DNA of 6,586 nucleotides. Origin: Coriobacteriia bacterium (GTDB lineage: Bacteria > Actinomycetota > Coriobacteriia > Coriobacteriales > UBA8131). Numbering within the stretch: position 1 is the first letter of the stretch; the number at the start of each line of letters is the position of its first letter. The notes beneath the pieces were generated by a model that was not told where the DNA came from, made no database searches, and was given only the letters and a program-made list of their open reading frames with translations. Positions 1-6,074 of this stretch are shown here, piece by piece. The stretch is from assembly GCA_009781535.1 (NCBI GenBank), contig WQXX01000059.1, forward strand, positions 1 through 6,586. Reading direction: 5' to 3'. The position numbers were made by a program, and so were the translations under genes.

Positions 1-14
1 AATCCACCTCTAGA

Positions 15-38
15 CTCCAGATCGAGTCTGGAGCGACA
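15..38. repeat. Palindromic stem-loop repeat, copy 1
   Basis: Perfect 7-bp stem CTCCAGA / TCTGGAG around a 5-base loop (15-33), followed by CGACA. The same design (7-bp stem, 5-base loop, then YGACA) recurs at 236-259 with a different stem sequence. Compensated stem changes between copies indicate a family of dispersed palindromic elements rather than a coding remnant. Confidence 0.6.
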
Positions 39-45
39 TACGGTT

Positions 46-217
46 CGTCATTGCGAGATCTGCGCCAGCAGGCCGTGGCAATCCATACTACAAGTGCAAC
101 AGGCAATACGCAATCGACCTGCCAATTCACAAGCCTTCTGGGCGACAACATCGTTCAACCAGATAGCACTCGTCTAGATTGCCACGTCGTGAGTTTCGCT
201 CACTTTTCTCAATGACG
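46..217. repeat. Inverted pair of CGTCATTG...GCAATC dispersed repeats
   Basis: CGTCATTG at 46-53 and CGTGGCAATC at 74-83 are mirrored by GATTGCCACG at 177-186 and CAATGACG at 210-217, so the two half elements form an inverted repeat around about 93 bases with no recognisable gene. Each half can also fold on its own (ATTGC/GCAAT type ends), and the right half contains an inner hairpin GTGAG-TTTCG-CTCAC at 189-203. From memory, intergenic elements of the form CGTCATTGCGAG...GCAATCC occur in many unrelated bacteria. This looks like such an element, or a small non-autonomous mobile element built from two of them. No transposase is present. Confidence 0.55.
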
Positions 218-235
218 TGCCAGTCTCCTGATAGG

Positions 236-259
236 CTCCGGGTTAGACCCGGAGTGACA
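236..259. repeat. Palindromic stem-loop repeat, copy 2, downstream of clpX
   Basis: Perfect 7-bp GC-rich stem CTCCGGG / CCCGGAG with loop TTAGA (236-254), then TGACA. It lies 26 bases past the clpX stop in the direction of clpX transcription, so it may stabilise or end that transcript, but no T-run follows on the minus strand. It is therefore not a canonical intrinsic terminator. It is the sister of the stem-loop at 15-38. Confidence 0.55.
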
Positions 260-279
260 AAGGATTAACAGGTGCCTGC

Positions 280-1587
280 CTAGGCGCTCTCCCTGTGGGC
301 TTTTCTCGTAGTCCGCAATACAACGGTGGGCCTCTGTTCGCTGCGTACTGCCTCGGCGGTGACGACGACTTCGGCTATCTTGTTGTCGCTCGGCAGGTCA
401 TACATCATATCGAGCAGGGTGCGCTCACAGATGGTGCGCAGACCACGCGCTCCCGTCCCGTGGGACACAGCCTCCTTGGCGATTTCCGCAAGCGCCGAAT
501 CAGTAAAGGTCAGCGCCGCATCTTCGAACGAGAACATGCGCATGTACTGCTTGACCAGTGCGTTCTTGGGCTCGGTGAGCACGCGGACGAGGTCGTCTTC
601 GCTCAATTCCTCCACGGAGCAGATGACAGGGATACGCCCGATGAACTCAGGAATCATGCCAAAAGTGTTGAGGTCTTCTGGTAGGACTTTCTGGAGCACA
701 TCGGAGGATTGCTTGTTATGCGACTTTTTGACCTCAGATGAAAAGCCAACGCCCTTGCGACCGATGCGGTTTGCGATGATCTTATCAAGACCGACAAAGG
801 CACCGCCCAGTATGAACAGGATGTTTGTCGTGTTGATCTTGATAAGCTCCTGATGCGGATGCTTGCGTCCGCCCTGCGGCGGTACGGACGCATCGGTCCC
901 CTCGATGATCTTGAGGAGAGCCTGCTGCACGCCTTCGCCGGAGACGTCGCGGGTGATAGAGAGGTTTTCTGCCTTGCGGGCAACCTTATCGATCTCGTCG
1001 ATGTAGATGATGCCCACCTGCGCCAGCTCGATATCATAATCCGCGGCTGTGATGAGCTTGAGCAGGATGTTCTCGACATCTTCGCCCACATAGCCTGCCT
1101 CGGTAAGCGCGGTGGCGTCAGCGATGGCAAAGGGTACCTGAAGTATGCGGGCAAGCGTCTGCGCCAACAAGGTCTTGCCACAGCCGGTAGGCCCGAGCAG
1201 CATGATGTTGCTCTTGGCGAGCTCGACTTCGTTATTTTGCGAGGACACTCCCAGCGAGACACGCTTGTAATGGTTGTAGACAGCTACACTGAGGGCTTTC
1301 TTTGCGCGCTCCTGACCGATGACATATTGGGAGAGTTCCCGATAGATCTCGTGCGGAGTGGGCAGATTCGCAAAGCTGACGCCCGAAAACGAGGGAGCTT
1401 CATCGGGCTCATCGCGAAGGACGTCGTGGTCGATCATCTCTCCGCAGAGTTGTACGCACTCATCACAGATGAATACGTTCGGCCCGGCAATGAGCTTGCG
1501 TACCATGTCTTGAGGTTTGCCGCAGAAACTGCAGCACAGCTCATCAAAATCGTCACCTGATCCAAACCCGTTACGACCCTTTGACAT
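280..1587 (-). CDS. clpX: ClpX, ATP-dependent unfoldase subunit of the ClpXP protease
   Basis: This is a complete 435-residue AAA+ unfoldase of normal ClpX length. ClpX hexamers recognise tagged or misfolded proteins in the cytoplasm, unfold them with ATP and thread them into ClpP. Visible in order: an N-terminal zinc-binding domain with C19-x2-C22 and C41-x2-C44; Walker A GPTGCGKT at 132-139; pore-1 loop GYVG at 165-168; Walker B ending in D197-E198; the RKH substrate loop at 241-243; a VGF loop at 280-282 at the place of the ClpP-docking IGF loop; the arginine-finger segment EFIGR ending at R318; and sensor-2 GARGLR at 379-384. The ATG start is preceded by GAAGGAAG (1591-1598). The gene lies 193 bases downstream of clpP in the same orientation. 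The intervening repeats and hairpins suggest that it could be expressed at a different level from clpP. No catalytic residue appears to be missing. Confidence 0.98.
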   Translation of the reverse strand: MSKGRNGFGSGDDFDELCCSFCGKPQDMVRKLIAGPNVFICDECVQLCGEMIDHDVLRDEPDEAPSFSGVSFANLPTPHEIYRELSQYVIGQERAKKALSVAVYNHYKRVSLGVSSQNNEVELAKSNIMLLGPTGCGKTLLAQTLARILQVPFAIADATALTEAGYVGEDVENILLKLITAADYDIELAQVGIIYIDEIDKVARKAENLSITRDVSGEGVQQALLKIIEGTDASVPPQGGRKHPHQELIKINTTNILFILGGAFVGLDKIIANRIGRKGVGFSSEVKKSHNKQSSDVLQKVLPEDLNTFGMIPEFIGRIPVICSVEELSEDDLVRVLTEPKNALVKQYMRMFSFEDAALTFTDSALAEIAKEAVSHGTGARGLRTICERTLLDMMYDLPSDNKIAEVVVTAEAVRSEQRPTVVLRTTRKAHRESA

Positions 1588-1628
1588 CTGCTTCCTTCAT
1601 CCTTCGCTCGTATTCTTTTACGTTGCTC

Positions 1629-1756
1629 GCAACCGTGCTGCTGGTTCCTTCGTGTTCCGCACGCAACCGTGCTGATCGCTCCTACGTGATTCGCTGCAAC
1701 CGTGCTGCTGGTTCCTTCGTGTAACGCCCGGCAGCGCCGGGCATTCCTACGTGTTA
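1629..1756 (-). repeat. 33-34 bp tandem repeat in the clpP-clpX gap
   Basis: Read on the minus strand, a unit beginning CACGAAGGAACCAGCAGCA and ending CGGTTGC occurs at 1696-1722 and again identically at 1629-1655. A diverged copy lies at 1663-1690 (CACGTAGGAGCGATCAGCA), and a decayed fourth copy around 1729-1756 has its core replaced by a GC hairpin. The spacing is 33-34 bases. It is not a multiple of three throughout, so this is not a protein repeat. Each unit carries an AGGA motif resembling a ribosome-binding site; the true clpX site follows the last unit. Confidence 0.8.
1726..1742 (-). other. GC-rich hairpin between clpP and clpX
   Basis: Perfect 7-bp stem GCCCGGC / GCCGGGC with a 3-base loop, about 40 bases after the clpP stop. 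No T-run follows in the minus direction (the next bases are GTTACACG), so it is better read as an mRNA processing or stability element, or a weak attenuator, than as an intrinsic terminator. Confidence 0.5.
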
Positions 1757-1768
1757 CGTGCACTGCAA

Positions 1769-1792
1769 CGCAACACGTTCCTATTTGTTGCG
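1769..1792 (-). other. Hairpin overlapping the clpP stop codon
   Basis: CGCAACA (minus strand, 1792-1786) pairs perfectly with TGTTGCG (1775-1769) around a 10-base loop that contains part of the last Lys codon and the TAG stop. The 5' arm is made from the Arg-Asn-Lys codons at the end of clpP. There is no downstream T-run. Together with the hairpin at 1726-1742 it could protect the clpP 3' end. Confidence 0.45.
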
Positions 1793-2389
1793 CTTGTAGA
1801 AGATCTCATCGACAAGGCCGTATTCTTTCGCAGCCTCGGCATTCATGAAATTATCACGCTCAGTGTCGACGTTGATCTTTTCCAGCGGCTGCCCGGTGAG
1901 GTCTGCCAGTATCTTGTTCAAACGCTCGCGGGCATACAGTATCTCGCGCGCCGCAATCTCGATCTCGGTCTGCTGACCCTGGGCGCCGCCGCTTGGCTGA
2001 TGGATCATGATGCGTGAATTGGGCAGCGCGTAACGCTTGCCCTTCGCGCCGGCTGCAAGCAACACGGCTGCCATCGATGCGCATTGCCCGATGCAGATGG
2101 TCGAGACGTCGCATTTGATGAACTGTATCGTGTCAAATATCGCCATCCCAGCCGTGATGACGCCGCCGGGTGAATTGATATACAGCGAGATGTCCTTTTC
2201 TGGATCGTCGCTTTCGAGATGGAGCAGCTGCGCGACTACGGTATTGGCCACATGGTCGTCAATCGCCTCGCCTAAAAAGACGATGCGGTCGTTGAGCAGG
2301 CGACTATAGATGTCAAAGCTGCGTTCGCCCCGCGGCGTCTGCTCGATAACGTACGGGATCAGGGAATTGCTGGTTGGGTATTTCGTCAT
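1781..2389 (-). CDS. clpP: ClpP, serine protease subunit of the Clp proteases
   Basis: This is a complete 202-residue ClpP. Fourteen subunits form a barrel-shaped cytoplasmic peptidase fed by ClpX or other Clp ATPases. The catalytic triad is visible as S105 (in GQCASMAA), H130 (in MIHQP) and D179 (in TERDNFM), the spacing of E. coli S97/H122/D171 in mature numbering. The handle helix region with GAQGQQTEIEIAAREIL at 135-151 and the hydrophobic strand ISLYINSPGG at 67-76 are also typical. The frame stays open upstream to a GTG at 2428, but GAAGGAGG at 2397-2404, seven bases before the ATG at 2389, fixes the start there and gives the usual N-terminus. It lies between tig (104-base gap) and clpX in one orientation, probably co-transcribed. 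The only copy in this window; actinobacteria often have two, so a second may lie elsewhere. Confidence 0.98.
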   Translation of the reverse strand: MTKYPTSNSLIPYVIEQTPRGERSFDIYSRLLNDRIVFLGEAIDDHVANTVVAQLLHLESDDPEKDISLYINSPGGVITAGMAIFDTIQFIKCDVSTICIGQCASMAAVLLAAGAKGKRYALPNSRIMIHQPSGGAQGQQTEIEIAAREILYARERLNKILADLTGQPLEKINVDTERDNFMNAEAAKEYGLVDEIFYKRNK

Positions 2390-2396
2390 AATGAAG

Positions 2397-2404
2397 CCTC
2401 CTTC
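2397..2404 (-). promoter_or_regulatory. Strong ribosome binding site that fixes the clpP start
   Basis: GAAGGAGG on the minus strand, seven bases before ATG 2389. It lies inside the 13-codon upstream extension of the frame (from GTG 2428) and therefore argues against that longer start. Confidence 0.85.
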
Positions 2405-2493
2405 TTTCAGGTTGCCTGGTATGAGCACTATTTCTAAATCCTGCTTCTGAGTCTCTTCTACGTCCCTATTCTGAGTTCTATTACTAAAGTAGC

Positions 2494-4215
2494 CTACTCG
2501 GAATCTTTCTCTGGCGCCTTATCTAAATCTTTCTCTGGCGCCTCATCTGAGTCTTTCTCCGGCGCCTCGTCTGAAACTGTCTTGGCAGCTTTCTTCTTGG
2601 CTGTCGATTTCTTTGCGGCAGGCTTCTTCGCGGCTTTCTCAAGCGGTAGTTCTTCTTCTACGAGGGTACCTGGCTTAAAGACCTCAGCGGTGTCACGAAG
2701 ATGAGCCGCCGCCTTGATACGGGTCAGATCTTCGCGTATTTCTGAGAGGCGACCCTTCTGTTGCCATTCCTTATAAAGACCGTCTGGGTCACTAACTCCG
2801 GAGTTCAAAAACTCGTCGTAAAGCTCCTCGTCGGATACGGTGATCCCAAAATGGCGCGCAAGCGAGTCCAACGCCAGAGCAACAGTTGCATGATGGATAG
2901 CCTGCTCATGCATCTGTGAGCGGAACACATCTGCAGAAATCTGCCGACTTTCGAGATACTGGTCAAAGGTGATCTTGTTATCCTGCAGCATCTTGAAGAA
3001 ATCCTGGAAGTTGCTCTGTTCAGTCTGCTTAACCATCTCCGCAGGTGGCTCGCCTTCAAGACGCTTCGCAAGCTGTTGGGAGATGAGAGCTTCGCGATAT
3101 GAGGCGATCTCTTTCTCTTTGCCCGTAAAAATGGTCTCCGCAATGCGAGATCTGAGCTCGTCAACACTCTCATATTCGATAATATCCTTGACCCAGGCAT
3201 CCGTAAGCTCAGGAAGGCGTTTTGACCTGATCGACTTTACAGTGACAGTGACTTCGATGGGTTTTGATGCAGCGGCAGCTATCTTTGCGTCGGCGTTGTC
3301 TGCGCTGTCTGAGTCTTCTGCGCCGTCTGCGCCGTCTGAGTCGTCTGCTTTCTCTTCTGCTGCTTCATCGGAGGCATCTGTATCGTCCTTATCAGAGTCT
3401 TTCTCCTTAAGCATATCTGCAAAACCAGGGATGGGATCAAACGTGATCTCGATTGTTTTTGTCTCTCCAATCGCCATACCGATAAGACCCTTATCGAAGG
3501 ATTCTGGCATTTCCTTTGAACCAATGGTATAGGGCATTGCGGCATCTTTGCCGGATTCATCGTCTGAGTCTTCGTCAAGCTCATCGTCTGAGTCTTCGTC
3601 AAGCTCATCGTCTGAGTCTTCGTCCGTATCCGCGTCTGATTCGTCATCCGTATCCGCATCTGCGTCTTTTGAGGCATCCTTGCCAGAACCTCCCATTATG
3701 ATGTCTACCTCATCGCCATCCATGGCAGCACGGTCTGTGACCTCGTCGTACTCGACATAATACCCACGCAACGTGTCGATGCGCTGCTGGATCTCTTCTT
3801 CGGTGGGCTCAGCGCTCGGCAGTTCGATCTTGACCGGGTCATATGAGCTGAGCGAGAAACGCGGCGGGATCTTTGCCTTGACTACGTAGACGAATGGTTT
3901 GCCTTCTTCTACAGGATCGAAGTCGTTGTAGTCCGGACTGTCAAGCACAACAAAACCTTCGCTATCAAGCGCGACCGGCGTTTTGTCCTTGACCAGTTCC
4001 TCGGTCGCTGTTATGAGGAAGTAATCCTTGCCGCCATAGTAATTCTCAAGGACCTTGCGCGGCGCTTTTCCGGGCCTGAAGCCTGGTATACGCGCCTGTG
4101 CTGCTTTCTTGTATGCCGCTGCTACCTGCTTATCGACCTCAGCGGCATCGATCGTTACTGTCAACTCTATGTTGACACTGTCTACTTGCTCAACCCGTGT
4201 TTCCAAAACGTCCAA
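2494..4215 (-). CDS. tig: Trigger factor, ribosome-bound chaperone, with acidic insertions
   Basis: Trigger factor docks beside the ribosomal exit tunnel and shelters nascent chains. The ribosome-binding signature GFRPGKAP is at 45-52, inside the N-terminal domain (about 1-125). The FKBP-type PPIase domain spans about 155-330. The C-terminal chaperone domain, about 335-515, opens with LPELTDAWV. The protein has 573 residues against a usual 430-450. The excess comes from two Asp/Ser-rich insertions inside the PPIase domain (about 178-224 and 270-311), a Lys/Ala stretch (527-545) and three acidic DEAPEKDS-like repeats at the C-terminus. The usual IPGFE motif of the PPIase domain reads MPESF, so isomerase activity may be altered (inference). 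The start is TTG: an in-frame TAG lies four codons upstream, and no ATG or GTG is available. TTG at 4206 (giving METRVEQ...) is an equally plausible start. Neither has a good Shine-Dalgarno sequence. It is the first gene of the tig-clpP-clpX group. Confidence 0.95.
   Translation of the reverse strand: MDVLETRVEQVDSVNIELTVTIDAAEVDKQVAAAYKKAAQARIPGFRPGKAPRKVLENYYGGKDYFLITATEELVKDKTPVALDSEGFVVLDSPDYNDFDPVEEGKPFVYVVKAKIPPRFSLSSYDPVKIELPSAEPTEEEIQQRIDTLRGYYVEYDEVTDRAAMDGDEVDIIMGGSGKDASKDADADTDDESDADTDEDSDDELDEDSDDELDEDSDDESGKDAAMPYTIGSKEMPESFDKGLIGMAIGETKTIEITFDPIPGFADMLKEKDSDKDDTDASDEAAEEKADDSDGADGAEDSDSADNADAKIAAAASKPIEVTVTVKSIRSKRLPELTDAWVKDIIEYESVDELRSRIAETIFTGKEKEIASYREALISQQLAKRLEGEPPAEMVKQTEQSNFQDFFKMLQDNKITFDQYLESRQISADVFRSQMHEQAIHHATVALALDSLARHFGITVSDEELYDEFLNSGVSDPDGLYKEWQQKGRLSEIREDLTRIKAAAHLRDTAEVFKPGTLVEEELPLEKAAKKPAAKKSTAKKKAAKTVSDEAPEKDSDEAPEKDLDKAPEKDSE
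2499..2570 (-). repeat. Three 24-bp in-frame repeats at the 3' end of tig
   Basis: Units at 2499-2522, 2523-2546 and 2547-2570 (plus-strand core CTTTCTCYGGCGCCT) encode DEAPEKDS, DEAPEKDL and DKAPEKDS. The differences are mostly single bases, suggesting fairly recent duplication. Unit length is a multiple of three, so gain or loss of a unit would keep the frame. Confidence 0.85.
3557..3624 (-). repeat. 24-bp in-frame repeats in the first acidic insertion of tig
   Basis: Two identical 24-bp units (3557-3580 and 3581-3604) and the first 20 bases of a third (3605-3624), plus-strand core CGTCTGAGTCTTCGTC. They encode tandem DELDEDSD octapeptides. Identity at every base, not only at protein level, points to recent slippage or recombination. 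Confidence 0.9.
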
Positions 4216-4246
4216 CTTTCTGCTCTACGTACAGGTCTCCCTGCAC
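4190..4246 (-). CDS. Possible 18-codon leader ORF overlapping the tig start
   Basis: GTG at 4246 lies nine bases after GGAGG (4256-4260), the only good Shine-Dalgarno sequence upstream of tig. The frame reads VQGDLYVEQKVGRFGNTG and stops with TGA at 4190-4192, overlapping the tig TTG (4215) by 26 bases in another frame. I recognise no family. It could provide translational coupling for the weak TTG start of tig, or be chance, with the GGAGG serving tig from an unusually long distance. Sequence alone cannot decide. Confidence 0.25.
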   Translation of the reverse strand: MQGDLYVEQKVGRFGNTG

Positions 4247-4255
4247 TGTGGTACA

Positions 4256-4260
4256 CCTCC
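4256..4260 (-). promoter_or_regulatory. Shine-Dalgarno sequence GGAGG in the tig leader
   Basis: GGAGG on the minus strand ends 40 bases before the tig TTG at 4215, too far for direct use, but nine bases before GTG 4246. An inverted repeat GTTGCA (4265-4270) / TGCAAC (4288-4293) sits just upstream in the same leader and might influence access to the site. Confidence 0.45.
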
Positions 4261-4387
4261 ACACGTTGCACTTGGCAGTCTGCATATTGCAACTCGCTCT
4301 CTACGTAAACGCAACGCGGACAGGCTATGTGCCACATGGTTCCAACCGTTTATCAGGATGTTCTTGGTAGCGTTACCTGGTATCTCT

Positions 4388-4396
4388 ACTATAGCA
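4388..4396 (-). promoter_or_regulatory. Candidate extended -10 promoter for tig-clpP-clpX
   Basis: Minus-strand TGCTATAGT matches an extended -10 box (TGn plus TATAGT, five of six to TATAAT). No good -35 hexamer sits 16-18 bases upstream, which is acceptable for an extended -10. Transcription from here would give a leader of about 165 bases before tig. A weaker alternative, TTGCGT-N17-TGCAAT, lies within that leader. Confidence 0.45.
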
Positions 4397-4419
4397 CAGT
4401 GATGACGAATTGCCGATAT

Positions 4420-4488
4420 CCTCTGCCTTGTGAACGCCCAAATACTGTCTTATGAGCGCCCTGAATCCATCCTGTGAATGCCCTGAAA
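4420..4488 (-). repeat. Three imperfect 23-bp direct repeats upstream of tig
   Basis: Consecutive 23-base units at 4466-4488, 4443-4465 and 4420-4442. On the minus strand they share TTYaGGGC followed by RTTCACARG-like or GCTCATAAG sequence. They lie immediately upstream of the candidate -10 box, between the diguanylate cyclase stop and tig. The position suits a cluster of regulator-binding sites, but the sequence matches no operator I know (not CIRCE, HAIR or a ClgR site). Confidence 0.55.
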
Positions 4489-4500
4489 CCTGCCCGACAA

Positions 4501-6045
4501 TCACGCGACGGGCGTCTCCGGGGCATCCTCATGATATACATTGACGCGGTCGCGCCCCGAGCGCTTCGCCTCATACAAGGCAATGTCGGCTTTTTTCATA
4601 AGATCTTCAAAATCCGACGGCATCGATTCCACCACTGAGGCAATGCCGACGCTGATGGTCACTGAAAACGAAACGTCATCGATATTGAACACATATCCCT
4701 TGATCGTCTCTCGTATCTCTTCTGCAACCTTGATGGCTCCGTGCAGGCGAGTTGATGGCATCCAGATGCATAGTTCCTCGCCACCATAACGGCCACAGAC
4801 ATCGGTGCGACGGAAACGGTTGAGGATGATACTTCCGATGCGTCGAAGTACCTCATCCCCCGTTGCATGGCCATACGTATCATTCACGGTCTTAAAGTAG
4901 TCGATATCTATCATGAGCACGCAGCCGGTCTTACTTTCCTGGCGCTGGGTCAGATCAAAGCTTAAGGTTGCATCGCGGAAAAAGGTTACGCGGTTATACA
5001 AGCCGGTAAGATCGTCGCAACGCGCCAGTCGAGTCAGCTCCTGCATCATTTTATGGTTCTCTGTATCATTGGAAATCAATATGTACGTACCGGTATGCAG
5101 GCCGCTACTCATAATATCCGTGCTCATCGCACTGAGATTAAGCGTTGTCTCGCCCATTCCAAAATCAAAATGATAGGCGTCATTCATCTCGAGCACCTCC
5201 AGCGGGATGCGCTCAATCTGGTCAATAGGCGTGCCGATTTTTGCTTCGCTCAGCGAAGGGAAGAACTCTTTGGCATGCTTGTTGTAGTCAAGGAGCTTCC
5301 TGTTGCGATCGACGAGGATGAAGGCGCTCTCCATGTTCTCAACAACGAGTTCGCGACCGGTACTCTGCCATTCGTCCTGACGATGCCGCAGAAGGAAGAA
5401 GAACATCAGGATCATCCCCATGACCAACGCTGCAGAGGTGGGGTGTAAGCTTTGGGGAAACACCTTAATCAAAGAAAGAATCTGCACAACAAATGGCAGA
5501 AGTACTGCAGTAAGGAATAGTGCTGCGCCTTTGAAGCGCCTTTCCATGAAAAAGACGCGCAGCAGATTGTAGATGCCAAGCAGCATGAAGATGGAGATAT
5601 AGATCAGACAGGGGTAATAGAGGATCCCCGGTGTGGTTACCAGGTAGCCTATGTCGGCTAGCTGCACAAACTCCGCGCCAGAGTAGTAGACGGTCGTTAA
5701 GGGATAAGCGACGACAGACCATGAGAATACCAGACCGATAAAGAGAATGATGAATGTCGTTGGGAGAGAATGACGCTTTAAGCCTCGGTAGTCTCGTGAG
5801 AAAAGGTAATACGTGGGACCGACGAGCGGTACCCCAAGGTACATCAGCTTCCAGCCGATCAGGGCGCCATCTAAGGTTACAGCTGTGGTCACGAAGAAAT
5901 ATCCTAGAGCATGAAACACCACTGCAACGCTCAGCAGGATAAAATACATCAGACGCTTCTGGCGTAGACGCACAAGCGAAGACGACGTAATAACGATCGC
6001 TATTACGGCAAAGATGAATTGAGCCACCGACAAAATCGAAACCAC
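4501..6045 (-). CDS. Membrane diguanylate cyclase: 7TM sensor, PAS, GGDEF
   Basis: The 514-residue product should make cyclic di-GMP from two GTP at the inner face of the membrane. Residues 1-220 hold about seven hydrophobic segments (roughly 3-24, 32-54, 61-82, 95-115, 140-164, 172-194, 202-220), resembling the 7TM N-terminal module found on some histidine kinases. A PAS-like domain follows (about 232-330, with NMESAFILVDRNRKLLDYN). The GGDEF domain is at about 340-505, with DDLTGLYNR at 344-352, metal-binding D380, the active-site loop GGEEL at 421-425 (an active GGEEF-type variant) and an intact inhibitory site RRTD at 412-415, five residues before it. Catalysis and product inhibition therefore look preserved. 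No EAL domain is present. GTG 6045 is preferred because AGGAAGAGG precedes it; the frame extends to GTG 6084, which lacks such a site. The ligand is unknown. No terminator is visible before tig. Confidence 0.95.
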   Translation of the reverse strand: MVSILSVAQFIFAVIAIVITSSSLVRLRQKRLMYFILLSVAVVFHALGYFFVTTAVTLDGALIGWKLMYLGVPLVGPTYYLFSRDYRGLKRHSLPTTFIILFIGLVFSWSVVAYPLTTVYYSGAEFVQLADIGYLVTTPGILYYPCLIYISIFMLLGIYNLLRVFFMERRFKGAALFLTAVLLPFVVQILSLIKVFPQSLHPTSAALVMGMILMFFFLLRHRQDEWQSTGRELVVENMESAFILVDRNRKLLDYNKHAKEFFPSLSEAKIGTPIDQIERIPLEVLEMNDAYHFDFGMGETTLNLSAMSTDIMSSGLHTGTYILISNDTENHKMMQELTRLARCDDLTGLYNRVTFFRDATLSFDLTQRQESKTGCVLMIDIDYFKTVNDTYGHATGDEVLRRIGSIILNRFRRTDVCGRYGGEELCIWMPSTRLHGAIKVAEEIRETIKGYVFNIDDVSFSVTISVGIASVVESMPSDFEDLMKKADIALYEAKRSGRDRVNVYHEDAPETPVA

Positions 6046-6048
6046 TAT

Positions 6049-6057
6049 CCTCTTCCT
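6049..6057 (-). promoter_or_regulatory. Ribosome binding site that fixes the diguanylate cyclase start
   Basis: Minus-strand AGGAAGAGG ends three bases before GTG 6045, with its AGGA core eight bases away. It lies inside the 13-codon extension from GTG 6084. That extension would also overlap the candidate -10 box at 6075-6083, another reason to prefer the shorter start. Confidence 0.7.
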
Positions 6058-6074
6058 ATCCAAGAGCAGCTTGT

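Noticed and set aside
853..1560. Long plus-strand ORF (235 codons) opposite clpX
   Set aside because: It lies wholly antisense to clpX, which has every expected motif, and its protein resembles no family. It is a shadow of the clpX codon pattern.
3580..3690. Calcium-binding loop of DxDxD type in the first acidic insertion of trigger factor
   Set aside because: The DADADTDDESDA stretch lacks the Gly and the Glu at position 12 of an EF-hand loop. It is better read as low-complexity acidic sequence.
3548..3760. Plus-strand Ser-rich ORF opposite the acidic part of tig
   Set aside because: The poly-Ser reading is the reverse complement of the Asp/Glu/Ser repeats. It has no independent support.
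4182..4337. 51-codon minus-strand ORF (starts MWHIACPRCV) across the tig leader and into tig
   Set aside because: It contains a CPRC pair but no second CxxC, has no good Shine-Dalgarno sequence and overlaps tig in another frame. This length is easily reached by chance.
4216..4500. CIRCE, HAIR or ClgR-type operator upstream of tig-clpP-clpX
   Set aside because: I looked for TTAGCACTC/GAGTGCTAA, CTTGAGT/ACTCAAG and GTTCGC-N5-GCG-like sites and saw none convincing.
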